A stretch of DNA of 64,000 nt from the NCBI RefSeq assembly GCF_042453785.1, contig NC_091663.1:36415001-36479000 (forward strand), written 5' to 3'. The translations under genes were made by a program, and so were the position numbers. The stretch comes from Malus domestica (taxonomy: Eukaryota > Streptophyta > Magnoliopsida > Rosales > Rosaceae). Below, in pieces: positions 60,566-64,000 of the stretch. The stretch's first letter is position 1, and the number at the start of each line of letters is the position of its first letter. The notes beneath the pieces were generated by a model that was not told the DNA's origin, made no database searches, and saw only the letters and a program-made list of their open reading frames with translations.

Positions 60566-62019
60566 TTAGTGTGGATAAGTGTATAAATGGATAGAGATAG
60601 GAAAGCAAACACAAGATGTACGTGGTTCACCCAGATTGGCTACGTCCACGGAATAGAGGAGTTTCTCATTAATTGTGAAGGGTTTACACAAGTACATAGG
60701 TTCAAGCTCTCATTTAGTGAGTACAAGTGAATGATTTAGTACAAATGACATTAGGAAATATTGTGGGAGAATGATCTCGTAACCATGAAACTTCTAAGTA
60801 CTGGAGTGTGGTATCGTCTTGACTTTCTTTATCTGTCTCATAGGTAGATGTGGCATCTTCTCTGGAAGTACTCTTCCTCCATCCACGGGTGGTATCTGTA
60901 ACTGGTGGAGATGCACAAGGTAATGTATCAATGTCACTTGAAGCTTACTTGTAGTTTCAGGCTTGGTCAAGCGCGATACAAACCATGTAGTAGGAGTCCC
61001 CCAAGTCGCCGAGCTAGGGGATCTGCTGAAAGAGGTGACAGACAAGGTAAGCAATCAGAGCTCCGGCTGATTGTTCACATTCTCCCTATCTTGCAGGCAG
61101 CATGAAGGATAAAGAGAAGAAAAATGAGAAGAGATGATATGGGATACTTTTGCTTTTGAAGAAGTAACTTTCCACAGGCTTATTCTTGAACTGGGCTGGA
61201 GGGTTTTCTGGTGTCCTCCAGAGTATAAGGCTGACTGAAGAATTTGAAGGTCAAAACAAGTTCATCAAATCTAGAGTACGTTCGACCCTGCTGATATGGG
61301 ATACTTTTGCTTTTGACAGAGTAATGGATGTATCGACATGTGTGCTATTACGCTTGTTTCCACATGCTTCCTTGTATCCTTCTCACTTGCCCTATCTGTT
61401 CCTCAGGCAGATGCGGGATCTTCCCTGGAAGCATAAGATGTTGAAGATGAGTACTCGAGAGCAATGCCAGGTAAGTAATCAGGTAAGGGGTTCCAGGTAG
61501 TCAGTTCCTGGCTGGAAGCTTGATTCCAAGTGCTGACTGATTGCTCTCTTTCTCCTTGTCTTGCAGGTAAGAACAAGGCCAAAGGAAAAGACAGGGAAAA
61601 AGCATGATATGGGATACTCTTGCTTTTAACCCTGATGATATGAGATATTCTTGCTCTAGTATAGCTTGTTTACAGAGGTATTATCGGGGGGAAAGAAAGC
61701 TGAATATTTCGAAAGGCTTCGTTGGGAGTGCCCTCTCAGATAAGAGGAAGGGTTGAGCATTTTTGCAGGTCTGCCTGTCTGTTGGGGATGGAGGTCGACA
61801 TATATAGGAGTCTCCCTAACATCAAGTAATAATGCTATTCATTTACCCTGCTTGGTCATAGCACGGTAGTGGGAGCTGCCAGCTTCACAAGTTTTAACTC
61901 TGTCAGAGCACTTTGAAAAAGTGGTCTGTGGTATCTGGAAAGCTGATGTTGCGTGTGAAGATTACAGACAAGCTTTATCCAAGGAGATCCAGCTCTTGAA
62001 GTTGGGAAAGTGGTGCCTC

Positions 62020-62600
62020 TTCGGTTTTCGAACAAGCAATCCTGTCGGGGATCTGGCTCTCGAGATTCGGAGAACGATGCCTCTTCAATTTTTGAGAAAG
62101 CAATCCTACTAGGGGTCTGGCTCTCAAGATTCGGAGAGCGGTGTCTTCGATTTTTGAGAAAGTAATCATGTTGGGAGTTTGGCTCTCGAGATTCGGAGGG
62201 CGGTGCCTCTTCGATTTTGGAGCAAGCAATCTTGTTGGGAGTGTTTTCTCGAATGTGAGTAAAGGTTGGACATGTTTTCTAGTCTACCATGTTTGCTAGT
62301 CTACCTTGCCACGAAGCACATAGGTTGACACACAGGGACTTTCCAATTATCCAGCCGTGGTACTGTTCCTTTACCCTCTCTTCGATTTTTGAGAAAGTAA
62401 TCATGTTGGGAATCTGGCTCTCGAGATTCGGAGGGCGGTGCCTCTTCGATTTTGGAGCAAGAAATCTTGTTGGGAGTGTTTTCTTGAATGTGAGTAAAGG
62501 TTGGGCATGTTTGCTAGTCTACCTTGCCACGAAGCACGGAGGTTGACACACCGGGACTTTCCAATTATCCAGCAGTGGTACTATTTCTTTACCCTTGTGG
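62020..62600. repeat. Repeat modules in the retroelement-derived block
   Basis: GGCTCTCGAGATTCGGAG with CGGTGCCTCTTCGATTTT recurs about four times between 62057 and 62460. A longer module with GTTTGCTAGTCTACC(TT)GCCACGAAGCAC occurs at about 62275-62370 and 62500-62590. Confidence 0.85.
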
Positions 62601-62914
62601 GTAATAATATGGTAGCTAGACCTTCAAAATTTATGTGTCTAAACTTTGTTAGCGTTGTTTCTTTGCTAATCTTTTACCCTTCTTGGTCAGAGCGATGTAG
62701 TGGGAGCTGCAAGCTTCACTTGTCTCAACTTTGTCAGAGAACTTTGGCAAAGTTATATGTGGTACCCATGAGCTACTGTTGTGTGTGGGAAGTGGGTGAT
62801 TGAACAGTACGATTCATGTGCTTTCTACTTCGCCAGAAATCTTCGACAGAATGCCCATAATTTCCGCAAAGCTGAGTGTGCGTGTGATAGGTGCTGACAG
62901 GGCTGGAAAAGTAG

Positions 62915-63150
62915 GTGCCTCTTCGATTTCTGAGATCGGCCCTCGTGGTCTCTGAGCAGCCCACCTTTTGAGAAAGCAAGCCTCTTCGATTTCTGAGATC
63001 GGCCTTCGTGGTCTTTGAGCAGCCCAGCTTTTGAGAAAGCACACGCCTCTTCGATTTCTAAGATCGACCCTCGTGGTCTCTGAGCAGCTCAGCTTTTGAG
63101 AAAGCAAACGCCTCTTCGATTTCTGAGCAGGCGCCTCTTCGATTTCTGAA
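62915..63150. repeat. Tandem array, unit about 70-75 bp
   Basis: Three full units and further partial ones containing GCCTCTTCGATTTCTGAGAT, CCTCGTGGTCTCTGAGCAGC and TTTTGAGAAAGCAA. The last units are shortened. Confidence 0.9.
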
Positions 63151-63282
63151 GCTTCATCGAGTGCAGATTTTTATAGGGGTTGACATTAAGTTCCAAAGCA
63201 CACTTGAATATCCACCAGTAGAAGCTCCATTCTTGCACTTCTAAGATCTTGATTTGTCCGACCTCTTCTCTCTTCAACACCT

Positions 63283-63891
63283 TTGAAAATGTATGGCCCC
63301 TCCGACCGTCGTTTTGACTTGAACCTTGTTGAAGAGGAAGCCCCGCCTTCTCCAGACAACATATGGCGCCCATCATTCGTCTCCCATACTGGTCCTCTTA
63401 CCGTTGGGGATTCCGTGATGAAGAATGATATGACCGCTGCGGTAGTGGCCAGGAACCTTCTCACTCCCAAAGATAACAGACTACTTTCCAAACGGTCTGA
63501 TGAGTTGGCTGTTAAGGATTCTCTGGCTCTTAGTGTTCAGTGTGCAGGTTCTGTGTCTAATATGGCCCAACGCCTATTTGCTCGAACCCGCCAAGTTGAA
63601 TCATTGGCGGCTGAAGTGATGAGTCTCAAACAGGAGATTAGAGGGCTCAAGCATGAGAATAAACAGTTGCACCGACTCGCACATGACTATGCTACAAACA
63701 TGAAGAGGAAGCTTGACCAGATGAAGGAATCTAATGGTCAGGTTTTACTTGATCATCAGAGATTTGTGGGTTTATTCCAAAGACATTTATTGCCTTCGTC
63801 TTCTGGGGCTGTACCGCGTAGTGAAGCTCCAAATGATCAACCTCTGATGCCTCCTCCTTCTAGGGTTCTGTCCTTATCGTGGAGTTATTGA
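63283..63891 (+). other. Coiled-coil ORF of the retroelement-derived block
   Basis: 202 codons from MYGPSDRRFDLNLVEEEAPP. A conserved-looking block follows (DNIWRPSFVSHTGPLTVGDS, VVARNLLTPKDNRLLSKRSD), then a heptad-rich coiled coil (ARTRQVESLAAEVMSLKQEI, RGLKHENKQLHRLAHDYATN), then a Pro/Ser-rich end. I recognise it as a protein repeatedly annotated in apple and pear; its function is unknown. Treated here as part of the fossil; the last few codons lie in neighbouring LRR sequence. Confidence 0.65.
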
Positions 63892-64000
63892 AGAGTTTGA
63901 ATGGGATGGCCCCATAGAGATTATTACCGCCCAGTGCCAAAGTCTCTAACTGTGGAAGATCACCAATCTCATCCGGTATTGTACCTGTCACAATTTCAGC
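63874..64000 (-). pseudogene. LRR receptor-like kinase, LRR-region fragment (interrupted gene, 5' piece, runs off the right edge)
   Basis: On the minus strand it reads AEIVTGTIPDEIGDLPQLET, LALGGNNLYGAIPFKLFNNS, a canonical LRR unit. It is in the same orientation as the LRR fragment at 59.16-59.93 kb, which starts about one LRR later. The two are therefore most likely one gene split by the LINE and the retroelement-derived block. The N-terminal part lies outside the window. Confidence 0.85.

Larger units (their letters stand above)
60566..63873 (+). mobile_element. LTR-retroelement-derived block (LARD-like fossil), fragmentary
   Basis: It begins with an LTR-like sequence (ACGTGGTTCACCCAGATTGG near 60620). 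Next comes a long non-coding part with repeated modules (GATATGGGATACTTTTGCTT at about 61136, 61293, 61605), then tandem arrays, then one coding frame. No reverse transcriptase, RNase H or integrase is present. Both borders abut other sequence (the LINE at the left, LRR sequence at the right), and it looks incomplete. I recall such blocks as common in apple and pear genomes. Confidence 0.6.

Overview
The window is plant nuclear DNA. It has intron-rich genes with GT-AG introns, plastid-targeted proteins of nuclear origin, subfamily XII LRR receptor kinases, an Athila-type gypsy element, CACTA, Mutator-like and Tourist-like elements, and an RTE LINE. Several short AT-rich repeats and the retroelement ORF near 63.3 kb look like ones I associate with apple and pear, so Maleae (Malus/Pyrus) is my best guess. 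That species call is recognition, not a computed match.

Layout. From 1 to 3.6 kb (minus) lies a five-finger CCCH zinc-finger gene that runs off the left edge. An inverted, DNA-level copy of two of its exons sits at 5.9-6.4 kb. From 8.27 to 12.07 kb (+) is a complete 15-exon plastid peptide chain release factor 1 (APG3/PrfA type). From 12.99 to 17.77 kb (+) is a complete 15-exon SPATA20/YyaL-type thioredoxin-fold protein with one GC-AG intron. These three are the ordinary single-copy genes of the window; each was assembled exon by exon with consistent splice phase.

From 18.2 kb on, the window is mostly debris. There is an mTERF relic (18.2-18.9 kb). A block of about 3.9 kb holds relics of ribosomal protein P0 and of the oxalate-CoA ligase AAE3 plus two minisatellites, and it lies between the two halves of a CCCGTTA-rich repeat. 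A diverged tandem duplication carries a datable MITE (24.0-26.3 kb), followed by a Tourist-like MITE. A PEX6 relic (27.2-38.3 kb) is split by a roughly 10 kb Athila-type gypsy fossil (28.13-38.17 kb, minus). The 41.5-47.0 kb stretch holds a truncated and a near-complete LRR receptor kinase, both minus and of the non-RD type, separated by a CACTA remnant.

From 51.1 to 58.94 kb, exons or exon-like pieces of several unrelated host genes lie together: ATP-citrate lyase ACLB, a rhomboid-like protease, plastid ribosomal protein S20, an RLCK kinase and some unrecognised pieces. Nearly all are on the plus strand. The tract ends in a GC-rich hairpin that looks like a Helitron 3' terminus. I read it as a candidate gene-capturing Helitron; the 5' end is not proven. 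From 59.1 kb to the right edge, a third LRR receptor kinase is split by a truncated RTE LINE and a retroelement-derived block that carries a coiled-coil ORF.

Only the CCCH gene, APG3 and the SPATA20-like gene look functional with confidence. The receptor kinase at 43.8-47.0 kb would be a full gene but for one frameshift.
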